Of a DNA stretch of 22,470 bases, positions 14,376 through 21,952 are shown one piece after another. The translations under genes were made by a program, and so were the position numbers. This DNA comes from Christensenella sp. UBA767 (GTDB lineage Bacteria; Bacillota; Clostridia; Christensenellales; CAG-917), in assembly GCA_002297185.1 (NCBI GenBank), contig DBJV01000046.1, forward strand, positions 1 through 22,470. The letters are read 5' to 3'. How positions within the stretch are numbered: the first letter of the stretch is position 1; each line of letters begins with the position of its first letter. The notes under the pieces are model-generated. The model had not been told where the DNA came from. It made no database searches and saw only the letters and a program-made list of their open reading frames with translations.

Positions 14376-15215
14376 TTACTTAATTTCTGCTTTTTGGGAG
14401 TTGCTGAGGCGGATGAGTTGATTGTCAACGGCAAGTTTGTTGATGAGGTTGTGCATTGCCTTGTCAAGTTCTTCGTCTTTGCGGTAGTCTGCCTCGAATA
14501 TCCAATCCACGCGTTCGTGCTTGAGGAGGGGTTGGACTTTGTCTTTTTGTCCTTGTTGGTAGAGGGCGATGGAGTGTCCGCCGGAGAGTTTGACGAGTTT
14601 CATGCAAGGCACGTCAGTAAGTCCGTCGCCGATGTAAATCATGTTGTTGAAATACACGCGTCTTTCGTTTTCGGGCTTGGATGCGTTGACGTCAACGTTG
14701 TTGCTGATGTCCAAAACGCCTTTGTTGATGCGATAGACGAATTGGGTTTTGTTGGTGTAGTTGACCGCCATTTTTGCCCAGACCGCTTTGCCGTCTTGAT
14801 ACAAGAACTCGCTTGCGAAAATCTTTTTGAAGTGCTTTGCGATGCTCGAGCCGTCGATGATTTCTTTAAGGCCGGAGGAAAGCACGTAATGCTCCACTTC
14901 GACTCCTGCTTGTCTGCCGTATTCGTTGATACGCTCAAACCAATCTTCAACGCCGGGGAGATACTCGATATGTTTGCCACATTCCGTCAAATCTTCGCGA
15001 GAGAAGGGTTTGCCGATGCGCTCGGATTGCTTTATCATGCAATACATATACGTAAGCACGCTGTCCATTTGTTGTTCGGACGCAACTTCCGCAGTCTTGC
15101 CCCAAAACTCGTCGGGTTGCATGCCGAGGCTTGGGATAAACGTGTACTCTTGCATGTCGCGCGTGCAAAGAGTCTTGTCAAAGTCGTACATTATAGCGAT
15201 AATAGGTTTGTTCAT
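14376..15215 (-). CDS. HAD-superfamily phosphatase
   Basis: ATG at 15215 is preferred over a TTG five codons upstream because AAGGTGG lies a few bases before it. This gives 279 aa. HAD motifs are: motif I DFDKTL with nucleophile Asp11 and acid/base Asp13, motif II in VLSSGL with Ser113/Ser114, motif III probably Lys165, and motif IV GDGLTDVPCM with Asp197 and Asp201. A helical cap of about 90 residues follows motif I, as in phosphoserine phosphatase-like (C1 cap) members. It should dephosphorylate a small phosphorylated metabolite in the cytoplasm, but the substrate cannot be named. The gene is monocistronic, between its own strong promoter and a terminator. Confidence 0.87.
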   Translation of the reverse strand: MNKPIIAIMYDFDKTLCTRDMQEYTFIPSLGMQPDEFWGKTAEVASEQQMDSVLTYMYCMIKQSERIGKPFSREDLTECGKHIEYLPGVEDWFERINEYGRQAGVEVEHYVLSSGLKEIIDGSSIAKHFKKIFASEFLYQDGKAVWAKMAVNYTNKTQFVYRINKGVLDISNNVDVNASKPENERRVYFNNMIYIGDGLTDVPCMKLVKLSGGHSIALYQQGQKDKVQPLLKHERVDWIFEADYRKDEELDKAMHNLINKLAVDNQLIRLSNSQKAEIK

Positions 15216-15257
15216 AATCCACCTTTTCAATACGAAACGTGTATTTTATCAAACTAT

Positions 15258-15286
15258 ATTTTAGCAGTTTGCCACGCCATTGTCAA
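15258..15286 (-). promoter_or_regulatory. Promoter of the HAD phosphatase gene
   Basis: On the minus strand a perfect TTGACA (15286-15281), 17 bases, TAAAAT (15263-15258) with an extended TG. Confidence 0.85.
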
Positions 15287-15367
15287 TAGACGGGCGATAC
15301 GGCGCGATTTTGAATGAAAAACGGCGATTTTTTATGCGATTATCGAGGTAAAATGCAAAATTTTCTA

Positions 15368-15396
15368 TTGTTATGCGTGCGCGCGTATGTTAATAT
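15368..15396 (+). promoter_or_regulatory. Possible promoter of the symporter operon, with an alternating purine-pyrimidine spacer
   Basis: TTGTTA (15368-15373), 17 bases, TAATAT (15391-15396) with TG two bases ahead. Both hexamers match only 4 of 6. Bases 15372-15390 alternate pyrimidine and purine without a break, nearly filling the spacer. Confidence 0.4.
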
Positions 15397-15429
15397 GATA
15401 GGGTAAAACAAATTTTTGCGAGGTATCAC

Positions 15430-17145
15430 GTGAAAAAGAACAAGGAAAACACCGTGGCTTTGGATCCCATAAGCCCCGAGGACAAAGTTCCGCTAAAAGA
15501 AAAACTTGCCTACGGTATAGGCGGTTTGATGGACGGCGGCGGCGTGAGTATGATGAACTGCGTTATGCTTGCGTATATGGTATTCAACGGCGTTAGTGCA
15601 GGATTGGCATCGACGATTATGATGATTGCCAAAATCTGGGACGCAATTACAGACCCGTTTATGGGATTTATTTCCGACAATACGCGCGGCAAATACGGCA
15701 GACGTAAACCGTATATGTTCTGGGGCGGCATTTCGCTCTTTTTGTGCATATTCCTCGTGTTCTTGCCAATACGCGAGTGGGGTGTATCCGTTGAAGGATA
15801 TACTGCATACATCATTGTGATGTACTTGCTTTGGAACACTTGCTCCACGATTACGCAAGTTCCGTATTGCTCCATGGCAAGCGATATTACTCCGTCTTTC
15901 AGGGAACGTAACAATGCAAACACGGTAAAACTCGTATTTACGGCGGCTGCGTCCGGACTCGGATATGCTTTGCCGCTCCTTTTCATCGAGGCGCTTAAAA
16001 CAGACAAAGAAAAATGGTTGTTTATGCCCAAAATCAACGACGTGCAATTCTGGCTGTTGATGAGCATAATCTTTGGTGTTCTCTTTGGCGGCGGATTGAT
16101 TATCTGCGGTATCTTTGTAAAAGAACGTATCAATCCCAAAACTCCAAAACAAAAATTCAACTTCAAACAATTTGTAAACAGTTACGCACAACCGTACAAA
16201 AACCGCTCGTATCGTTGGCACATTGCAATGTACGTTTCTGCATTTGCGTGTATGGATACGATAAGCGCACTTGCAGTTATGTACGCAACGGACGTATGGC
16301 GCGGAACGAAACTTCTCGGCATGGATATGTCGTCGCTCTTTATCATCGCTCCGATGATGGTTGCCGCGGTCGTTATGTTCCCTCTCGCTCGTATAATGAT
16401 GGACAAAAAGAGCAAGCAATTTGCATTCCGTATGGGACTTCCGTTCTATATCGGCGGCGGAATTATGCTTGCGATTATGGACCCGAGTTGGGCGCCTGCG
16501 TGGCTCGTTCCCGTCGTTGCACTCATAATGGGCTTGGGCTTTGGCGGAGCGCAAATGATGCCGTGGATTATATTCCCCGATACCGTTGACGTCGGAGAAA
16601 TGGCAACGGGAGCAAGACAAACAGGTACGTACAGCGGCATGATGACGCTTGCAAGAAAAGTCGGCGGCGGTCTTGCAATCGGATTGTCGGGTTGGATACT
16701 CGAATGGTGCGGCTACGATTCCAATGCGTCGGTGCAGCCCCAAAGCGCATTGACTGCAACAAGACTGGTTCTCGGAATTTCCGTTGCCGTATTGATTGCT
16801 TTTGCATTGTTTGCGTCTTTCAAATACAAGGTCAACAGCGTAAAACTTACTCGTATAAGATACTTTATCGAGGCGAGAAAATCGGGCAAAAAACTCACCG
16901 ACGAAGAGAGTGAAGAAAGAGAGGCTCTCGTTGCCGAATTGTACGGCAAGGTCAATCCCGAGGACGTCGTGGAAATCGTAGTATCCGAGGATGAAAACGG
17001 CGAGATTTTGAGCGAAGGCACGGAAGGCGCGCTTGAAGAGGTCGCAGAACTCAAAGAAGAAACAAAATTAGAAGAATTGCAAGAAAACGAGGTTGAAACG
17101 GTCGAAAACGATGCGCCAACTGTCGATTGTGAGGAAAATGAATAA
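15430..17145 (+). CDS. GPH-family (MelB-like) sugar:cation symporter
   Basis: This 571-aa protein starts at GTG with GAGG seven bases before it. About twelve transmembrane helices fill residues 25-465. The family signature KIWDAITDPFMGFISDNTRG at 68-87 includes Asp71 and Asp75, which align with the Na+/H+-binding Asp55 and Asp59 of MelB, so cation coupling should be intact. GRRKP after helix II is also typical. The family imports glycosides, pentosides or hexuronides; the sugar here is unknown. The last ~100 residues form a cytoplasmic tail that is extremely acidic (runs of Glu and Asp), longer than in MelB. The metallophosphoesterase gene starts one base after the stop, so the two are co-translated. 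Confidence 0.9.
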   Translation: MKKNKENTVALDPISPEDKVPLKEKLAYGIGGLMDGGGVSMMNCVMLAYMVFNGVSAGLASTIMMIAKIWDAITDPFMGFISDNTRGKYGRRKPYMFWGGISLFLCIFLVFLPIREWGVSVEGYTAYIIVMYLLWNTCSTITQVPYCSMASDITPSFRERNNANTVKLVFTAAASGLGYALPLLFIEALKTDKEKWLFMPKINDVQFWLLMSIIFGVLFGGGLIICGIFVKERINPKTPKQKFNFKQFVNSYAQPYKNRSYRWHIAMYVSAFACMDTISALAVMYATDVWRGTKLLGMDMSSLFIIAPMMVAAVVMFPLARIMMDKKSKQFAFRMGLPFYIGGGIMLAIMDPSWAPAWLVPVVALIMGLGFGGAQMMPWIIFPDTVDVGEMATGARQTGTYSGMMTLARKVGGGLAIGLSGWILEWCGYDSNASVQPQSALTATRLVLGISVAVLIAFALFASFKYKVNSVKLTRIRYFIEARKSGKKLTDEESEEREALVAELYGKVNPEDVVEIVVSEDENGEILSEGTEGALEEVAELKEETKLEELQENEVETVENDAPTVDCEENE

Positions 17146-17146
17146 T

Positions 17147-18136
17147 ATGTCGGCAATGTTTGAAAAGCGTGACGGCAAAGAAGTCATAGTAAAAAAAGAC
17201 GGGCAACCGCTGCGTATTTTGCAACTTACGGATATACATATAGGCGGAAGTGTCTTTACCAAAAAGAAAGACAAACTTGCGCTGGACGCCGTGCGCAAAA
17301 TCGTCAAAAACGCAAAGCCCGATTTCGTCGTAGTAACGGGGGATATGGTGTATCCCATGCCATGGCTTTTTCAAGGTACGCTCAACAACCTTAAAGCAAG
17401 CAAGATGTTTGCGTCCGTCATGGAAGAACTTGGCGTTGAATGGGCGGTTGTGTTCGGAAACCACGACAGCGAAGTGTGGGCAAAGTGCAATAAGTCGCAG
17501 CTTGCGGACTTTTATAAATCTATGCCGCATTGCCACTTTCAAAGAGGCGACGAGAAGATTACGGGCATAGGCAACTATTGCATACCCGTGCTGAACGAGG
17601 ACGGCTCAATAAACACCGCTCTTATGTTCGTGGATAGCAACGCCTATCTTACGTGGAACTTTTTCAGCGGTTTCGATACGATACACGACGATCAAATCGA
17701 GTGGTACAAAAATACGATAACCGACTTGTCAAAAGGTCGCGATCTCGTGCCGTCGCTTGCGTTTTACCATATTCCGCCCAAAGAATTCAAAGAAGGGTGG
17801 GAGAAGTGCTATCTCGGAACGGGCGAGGCAACCTATCACGGCGGTTTCGTGCAAGAAAAGGACAATTATTTCGGACATCCGAAAACTGTCGAGGGCAAGT
17901 TCTTTCCGCAAATGGTGGAGTTCGGAAGTTGTAAGGGTATGTTTATGGGACACGACCACCTCAACACGCTTTCGATTACCTACAAGGGCATTCGCCTCAC
18001 TTACGGCATGAGCATAGACTACAACGCCTACAAGGACATACAAAACCGTTTTACGCAACGAGGCGGAACGATTATCGAAATACACGACGACTCGTCGTTT
18101 GACGTAAAAATGCTGCCGCTGACATCGTGCATCTGA
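17147..18136 (+). CDS. Calcineurin-like metallophosphoesterase
   Basis: ATG at 17147, one base after the symporter stop, is preferred (329 aa). ATG at 17138 overlaps the symporter end and sits only three bases after the same GAGG, so it is less likely. The phosphoesterase metal motifs are in order: LTDIHIGG with Asp29 and His31, VTGD with Asp66, FGNHDSE with Asn105 and His106, FYHIPP and MGHDHLN. The FGNHDSE form and the overall order resemble the purple-acid-phosphatase-like/DCR2-like branch. There is no signal peptide, so it should act in the cytoplasm on a phosphoester. Co-translation with a sugar symporter suggests a sugar-phosphate or signalling substrate, but that is inference. No terminator follows before the AAA+ gene 63 bases downstream. 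Confidence 0.86.
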   Translation: MSAMFEKRDGKEVIVKKDGQPLRILQLTDIHIGGSVFTKKKDKLALDAVRKIVKNAKPDFVVVTGDMVYPMPWLFQGTLNNLKASKMFASVMEELGVEWAVVFGNHDSEVWAKCNKSQLADFYKSMPHCHFQRGDEKITGIGNYCIPVLNEDGSINTALMFVDSNAYLTWNFFSGFDTIHDDQIEWYKNTITDLSKGRDLVPSLAFYHIPPKEFKEGWEKCYLGTGEATYHGGFVQEKDNYFGHPKTVEGKFFPQMVEFGSCKGMFMGHDHLNTLSITYKGIRLTYGMSIDYNAYKDIQNRFTQRGGTIIEIHDDSSFDVKMLPLTSCI

Positions 18137-18199
18137 TAAAACGATAAACTGTAGCAGCAATTAAACAAAAGATAATATAAACATATATTGGGGGTTACG

Positions 18200-20221
18200 A
18201 TGAAAGTAAATTTGAGAATAGACCTTGATTTCGATTGGGTGTTGTCGAGAATAAACGATTCAAAACATCCTTCCGACGTCATTGCGGACAAGTTCGCAAA
18301 GGGCAAAATCACGTTAGTGGAAAAATCGTGCTTGCATTTGATTCTTTCAGTGGAAGAGGAAGATCTTGAAAAGATAGAAGATAAGATCGGCGCATACGTG
18401 ACGCAAAAGTACGGCAAAAGCGACGAAGAAAGAATCACTTTTTTGGTCGTCGGTGACAAAGACGTCGTAGAAGAGGATTCCGCCGAGCAAGAAGAGACTG
18501 TCGAAGAGGAAGATGAAGAGGACGATCTCGTTATCCCCACGCCGTCCGAACCGAAAAAGAACAGAAAACCCGGCGATATGACGCTTGAAGAGACGCTCGA
18601 CGCGGTGAACGCTCTCGTCGGGGCAAAAGAGTTCAAAGACCTTGTGCGTGAAATCGTGTCGGTTGCGCCCGAAATCAAAAAGGCAAACTCGCGAGACGTG
18701 TTTATGGCGCAAAGTTACCTTTTTTCGCTCGGAGACGGATGCGGACTTTCGACGTACCTTTCCGTTTTGGCAAGGATTTCGTCAACGCTCGAACTTGCGA
18801 AGATTGCTCCGTACGTGCCTGTGCAAGAGGTTAAACTCGAACTGACGGACAAGCCCAAGGACGATTTGGCAAGGGCAAGCGAAGAGGTCGCCAAATTTGA
18901 CGAGGACGATTTCTCGCGCGTGATTTGCATCGATATAAGCAAGTGGATTGACAAGTCGGACAACGAGGACTTCCGCAATTTCCTCAAAAAAGTGCAAAAA
19001 AACACTCAAAGGCACATATTCGTGTTCAGAGTGCCGTTTGTGGATAAGGACGTACTCGGAAAGATTGAGGAGACGCTCAACGATTTGACGTATGTCAAAA
19101 CTGTGTCTTTCCCGCCTTTCGACAACTCCGAGACGAAGGAAATCGCAAAGCGCGACTTTGAACGCTACGGAATGAGCCTTACGGACGGTGCGTGGAAGTG
19201 CTTTTTGCAACGCATTGCGGAAGAGAAGTCTGACGGCAAGTTCTACGGGCTTAACACCATAAAGAAAGTTGTAAAAGAACTCGTATATAAAAAGCACGTG
19301 GCATCGGCAAGCGGCGCAAAAGACGCAACCGTTATCGGCGCAAAAGACGCAAAGAAAATTTGCGCGGACAAGACGAACGACGCAGAGGGTATGAAACAAC
19401 TCGACAGACTTGTCGGTTGCGAGAAAATCAAGGCGCAAATAGAGGAAATCCTTGCGCAAATCGAACTTTCCAAGGCGGAAAACGGACCCGACAGACCTTG
19501 CTTGCATATGCGTTTCGTGGGCGCTCCAGGCACGGGTAAAACAACGGTTGCGCGAATACTCGGCAAAATCCTCAAAGAAAGAGGCGTGCTGCGCATAGGC
19601 AATCTTTACGAATACAAGGGCAGAGATTTTTGCGGTCAATACATAGGCGAAACCGCTCCCAAAACGTCGGGAATGTGCCGTGACGCATACGGTTCGGTTC
19701 TGTTTATCGACGAGGCGTATTCGCTTTATCGCGGTGACGGAAACACCAGAGATTACGGCGTAGAGGCAATCGATACGCTCATTGCAGAGATGGAAAACCA
19801 CAAGGACGACCTTGTGGTCATTATGGCAGGCTACACCGAGGATATGGAAAAACTTATGGATGCAAACAGAGGCCTCAAGAGCAGAATGCCTTATACCATA
19901 GAGTTTCCCAACTTCACAAAAGAACAACTTTTCGAGATATACGTGTCTATGGCGACGGGCAAGTTCAAAATGTCGGACGACCTGCGCGAAACGGCAAAGG
20001 CGTATTTTTTGAATTTGTCCGACGACGTGCTTTCGTCGGAAAAATTCAGCAACGCACGTTTCGTGCGCAATCTCTTTGAGAGAACGTGGGCAAAAGCCGC
20101 TATGAGATGTCAACTCGAGGGCAAGAAAACGGTTACGCTGTGCGCTTGCGATTTCAATAACGCCGCAAGCGAAAAGGACTTCGCTTTCCGTCCCGAAAAG
20201 AAAATCAAACTCGGATTCTGA
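18200..20221 (+). CDS. CbbX/SpoVK-like AAA+ ATPase with a second, degenerate AAA-like module
   Basis: ATG at 18200 gives 673 aa; GGGGGTT lies just upstream and a TTG four codons earlier is less likely. The N-terminal ~90 residues are an unrecognised domain, followed by an acidic linker (about 91-111). A first AAA-like module spans about 128-365: SLGDGCGLST at 176-185 in place of Walker A, and VICIDIS at 241-247 where Walker B would be, without the catalytic DE. The active module is 400-660: GAPGTGKT at 441-448, VLFIDEA with Asp504 and Glu505, the GRDFCGQYIGET pore-loop region typical of CbbX/SpoVK, the likely arginine finger in LKSRMP, and SNARFVRN (sensor 2). It probably remodels a protein complex as a hexamer; the target is unknown. 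Two YbjN-like genes follow directly. Confidence 0.88.
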   Translation: MKVNLRIDLDFDWVLSRINDSKHPSDVIADKFAKGKITLVEKSCLHLILSVEEEDLEKIEDKIGAYVTQKYGKSDEERITFLVVGDKDVVEEDSAEQEETVEEEDEEDDLVIPTPSEPKKNRKPGDMTLEETLDAVNALVGAKEFKDLVREIVSVAPEIKKANSRDVFMAQSYLFSLGDGCGLSTYLSVLARISSTLELAKIAPYVPVQEVKLELTDKPKDDLARASEEVAKFDEDDFSRVICIDISKWIDKSDNEDFRNFLKKVQKNTQRHIFVFRVPFVDKDVLGKIEETLNDLTYVKTVSFPPFDNSETKEIAKRDFERYGMSLTDGAWKCFLQRIAEEKSDGKFYGLNTIKKVVKELVYKKHVASASGAKDATVIGAKDAKKICADKTNDAEGMKQLDRLVGCEKIKAQIEEILAQIELSKAENGPDRPCLHMRFVGAPGTGKTTVARILGKILKERGVLRIGNLYEYKGRDFCGQYIGETAPKTSGMCRDAYGSVLFIDEAYSLYRGDGNTRDYGVEAIDTLIAEMENHKDDLVVIMAGYTEDMEKLMDANRGLKSRMPYTIEFPNFTKEQLFEIYVSMATGKFKMSDDLRETAKAYFLNLSDDVLSSEKFSNARFVRNLFERTWAKAAMRCQLEGKKTVTLCACDFNNAASEKDFAFRPEKKIKLGF

Positions 20222-20223
20222 TT

Positions 20224-20709
20224 ATGGCAAACAAAACAACTTTCAAACAAAAAAGGCTCGCAAAGACAGTTTTCAAAACGCTTTGCGACATGCTTGACGA
20301 CAATTGTGTCAAATACACCAAACAAAAGGGCAGGCTCGGAGTGAGTTTCGTGTTGCAGGGCGACGATTTGCCCGTGCCTTTCGACGTGGTTGTGGATGCG
20401 GATCTTTCGGACATTCTTATAATGTCCGATTTGCCGTTTGACATTGCAAAAGAACGGAGAGAGGCACTTGCGGTTGCGGTGTGCGAAGTCAACACGTATA
20501 TAGCGGACGGATGCTTTGATTTTCAGTACCAAACGGGCAAAATCACGTTCAGGATATTCGCAAACTTCTCAAACAGCATAATCGGCAAAGGTCTTGCTGA
20601 GTATCTCGTTTTGACGACGCTCTCAACGGTTGACGAGTTCAACGAGAAGTTTTTATTCCTGTCAAAGAGCGATTTGACGGTCGAACAAATCATAGCGTAC
20701 TTGCGCTGA
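20224..20709 (+). CDS. YbjN-like small protein (first of a tandem pair)
   Basis: This 161-aa soluble protein starts two bases after the AAA+ stop, which implies translational coupling; no strong ribosome binding site of its own is present. It has an N-terminal helix, then a beta-rich core (LPVPFDVVVDA, then VNTYIADGCFDFQYQTGKITFRIF near residues 90-118) and a C-terminal helix. The pattern DG-F-F-Y-TG-I-FR is typical of the YbjN/type III chaperone-like fold, which usually binds a protein partner. It is clearly homologous to the next gene product, which shares LP-F-VVDA, DG-F-F-Y-TG, FRI and EYL blocks. I infer it is a partner or adaptor of the AAA+ protein. The family assignment is by pattern only. 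Confidence 0.75.
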   Translation: MANKTTFKQKRLAKTVFKTLCDMLDDNCVKYTKQKGRLGVSFVLQGDDLPVPFDVVVDADLSDILIMSDLPFDIAKERREALAVAVCEVNTYIADGCFDFQYQTGKITFRIFANFSNSIIGKGLAEYLVLTTLSTVDEFNEKFLFLSKSDLTVEQIIAYLR

Positions 20710-20718
20710 GGTGGGGTT

Positions 20719-21198
20719 ATGGATGATATAAAACAAAAAATCGCAACGAGCGTATATAACACTATAATCTCCGTTCTCGACGGCAAGGGCTACGAAACGA
20801 AGAGGGATGACGACAACCTCACGGCGTATTGTCATGTCGAATCGGAAGTTTTGCCAATCTCGTTTGCCGTGATTGTCGATGCCGAAAAGCAACTTTTGAC
20901 GATTGTCGAATCGTCGAGTATCACTTTTCCCAAAGACAGCCTCACGGACGGCGCAGTTGCGGCATGTGTGACCAACTGCCTGCTTGTGGACGGTGCATTC
21001 CATTTTGAATACGCCACGGGCAATCTGCTGTTCCGCATCTCATCGAGTTTTAAGGATAGCGTAATATCCGCAGACGTGTTCGAATACCTCTTAAGGCGCA
21101 CGTATAATACGATGCTTACCTATGGGCCGGAATTGACCAAACTCGCAAAAGGCGATATCATGATCGGCGCATACGTGTATTTCACGGAAGAGTTGTGA
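20719..21198 (+). CDS. YbjN-like small protein (second of a tandem pair)
   Basis: This 159-aa soluble protein has GAGGTGGGG immediately before its ATG, nine bases after the previous stop. It shares with the first paralog the LPISFAVIVDA, VDGAFHFEYATGNLLFRI and EYLLRRTYNT blocks, in the same order and spacing, so the two arose by duplication. They have diverged widely elsewhere, so they may bind different clients or form a heterodimer. It is the last gene of the AAA+ operon; a terminator follows at 21274. No catalytic motif is visible. Function as an adaptor or chaperone is inferred from the fold pattern and position. Confidence 0.75.
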   Translation: MDDIKQKIATSVYNTIISVLDGKGYETKRDDDNLTAYCHVESEVLPISFAVIVDAEKQLLTIVESSSITFPKDSLTDGAVAACVTNCLLVDGAFHFEYATGNLLFRISSSFKDSVISADVFEYLLRRTYNTMLTYGPELTKLAKGDIMIGAYVYFTEEL

Positions 21199-21273
21199 AA
21201 AAATCGGTTTTCAACCATAATTTCATTTAATAAAACTCGATAGAAAACTTAAAAATCAAGATAAAAATTTTTT

Positions 21274-21305
21274 GCGGCTTGCAGAGATGCAGGTCGCGAT
21301 TTTTT
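21274..21305 (+). terminator. Intrinsic terminator of the AAA+/YbjN operon
   Basis: GCGGCTTGCA (21274-21283) pairs with TGCAGGTCGC (21288-21297) using two G-U pairs, with a GAGA loop, followed by GATTTTTT. Confidence 0.85.
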
Positions 21306-21757
21306 AATAAAAGTCGAATTTTCGAGAGTGCCAAAGACTGCTAGCAGTCAAATGGGAGAGCAAATTTCCGCAATTTTAGGTTGCAAAAAGTTACAAATTT
21401 GGCAAACAAAGTTGAGATTGATTGCAAGATTTGTCAAAAATACCAAATTTTTTGAAAAATTCCTTATGCAAAAATTTTTATTTTTATACATTTTTAAGGA
21501 AATTTTGCATAAAATCTACTAAAATTTGCATCAAAAATGCCGTCAACCATAGGTTGCGGAGATTGTAAAAAACGGGCGAAAATCGACGAATATCGAAGAG
21601 GTATATATATTATAGTATATTTAAAGTAGTAAAAATATCCTAATATATAATGCGAGTTGGTGACATAGGGCGGCTAAAGAGCGTGATAGGGATGAAAAAG
21701 AGCGGTAAAACAAATTATGCATAAAAATAAAAATTTTCAAAATTACAAAAAAAATTG
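21306..21757. other. AT-rich gene-free stretch with several dyads
   Basis: I find no supported coding sequence here. It contains GACTGCTAGCAGTC (a perfect 14-bp palindrome, 21336-21349). It also contains a TTATGCAAAA-type inverted repeat (21464-21477 against 21500-21512, one bulge) and two imperfect direct repeats of about 22 bp (21660-21682 and 21683-21703, GTGA-ATAGGG...AAAGAGC). A 64-aa reading frame at 21328-21522 has no ribosome binding site and an AT-driven composition, and a 24-codon frame spans the direct repeats. Confidence 0.5.
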
Positions 21758-21786
21758 TTTACAGATTGGCAATCTGCACTTATAAT
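21758..21786 (+). promoter_or_regulatory. Promoter with an internal dyad, for the substrate-binding protein gene
   Basis: TTTACA (21758-21763), 17 bases, perfect TATAAT (21781-21786). The spacer holds the inverted repeat CAGATT-GGC-AATCTG (21762-21776), a likely repressor site. Start near 21793 gives a 160-base leader. Confidence 0.8.
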
Positions 21787-21863
21787 ATGAACAACACAAG
21801 AGATTGAAATTTTGTGAAAATCTATGTACTATACATCAAATGCTTGATTAAAAGCAAGCGAAA

Positions 21864-21891
21864 TCGCAAAAAAGTTTAAACAATTTTGCGA
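21864..21891 (+). promoter_or_regulatory. Leader hairpin in the substrate-binding protein mRNA
   Basis: TCGCAAAA (21864-21871) pairs with TTTTGCGA (21884-21891), extended outward by CGA/TCG, around a loop containing the palindrome GTTTAAAC. No T-run follows. A role in mRNA stability is possible. Confidence 0.35.
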
Positions 21892-21952
21892 ATCGAAAAT
21901 TAAGTAGCAACTCACAACAAAAATAAAAAACATAAAAATGGAGGTAGCAACA

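Noticed and set aside
21328..21522. 64-aa reading frame in the gene-free stretch
   Set aside because: It has no ribosome binding site, composition follows the local AT richness (runs of Phe, Lys and Leu), and it overlaps an inverted repeat.
21650..21724. 24-codon reading frame encoding a basic peptide across two direct repeats
   Set aside because: The codons look plausible but there is no Shine-Dalgarno sequence ahead of it, and the frame is too short to separate from chance.
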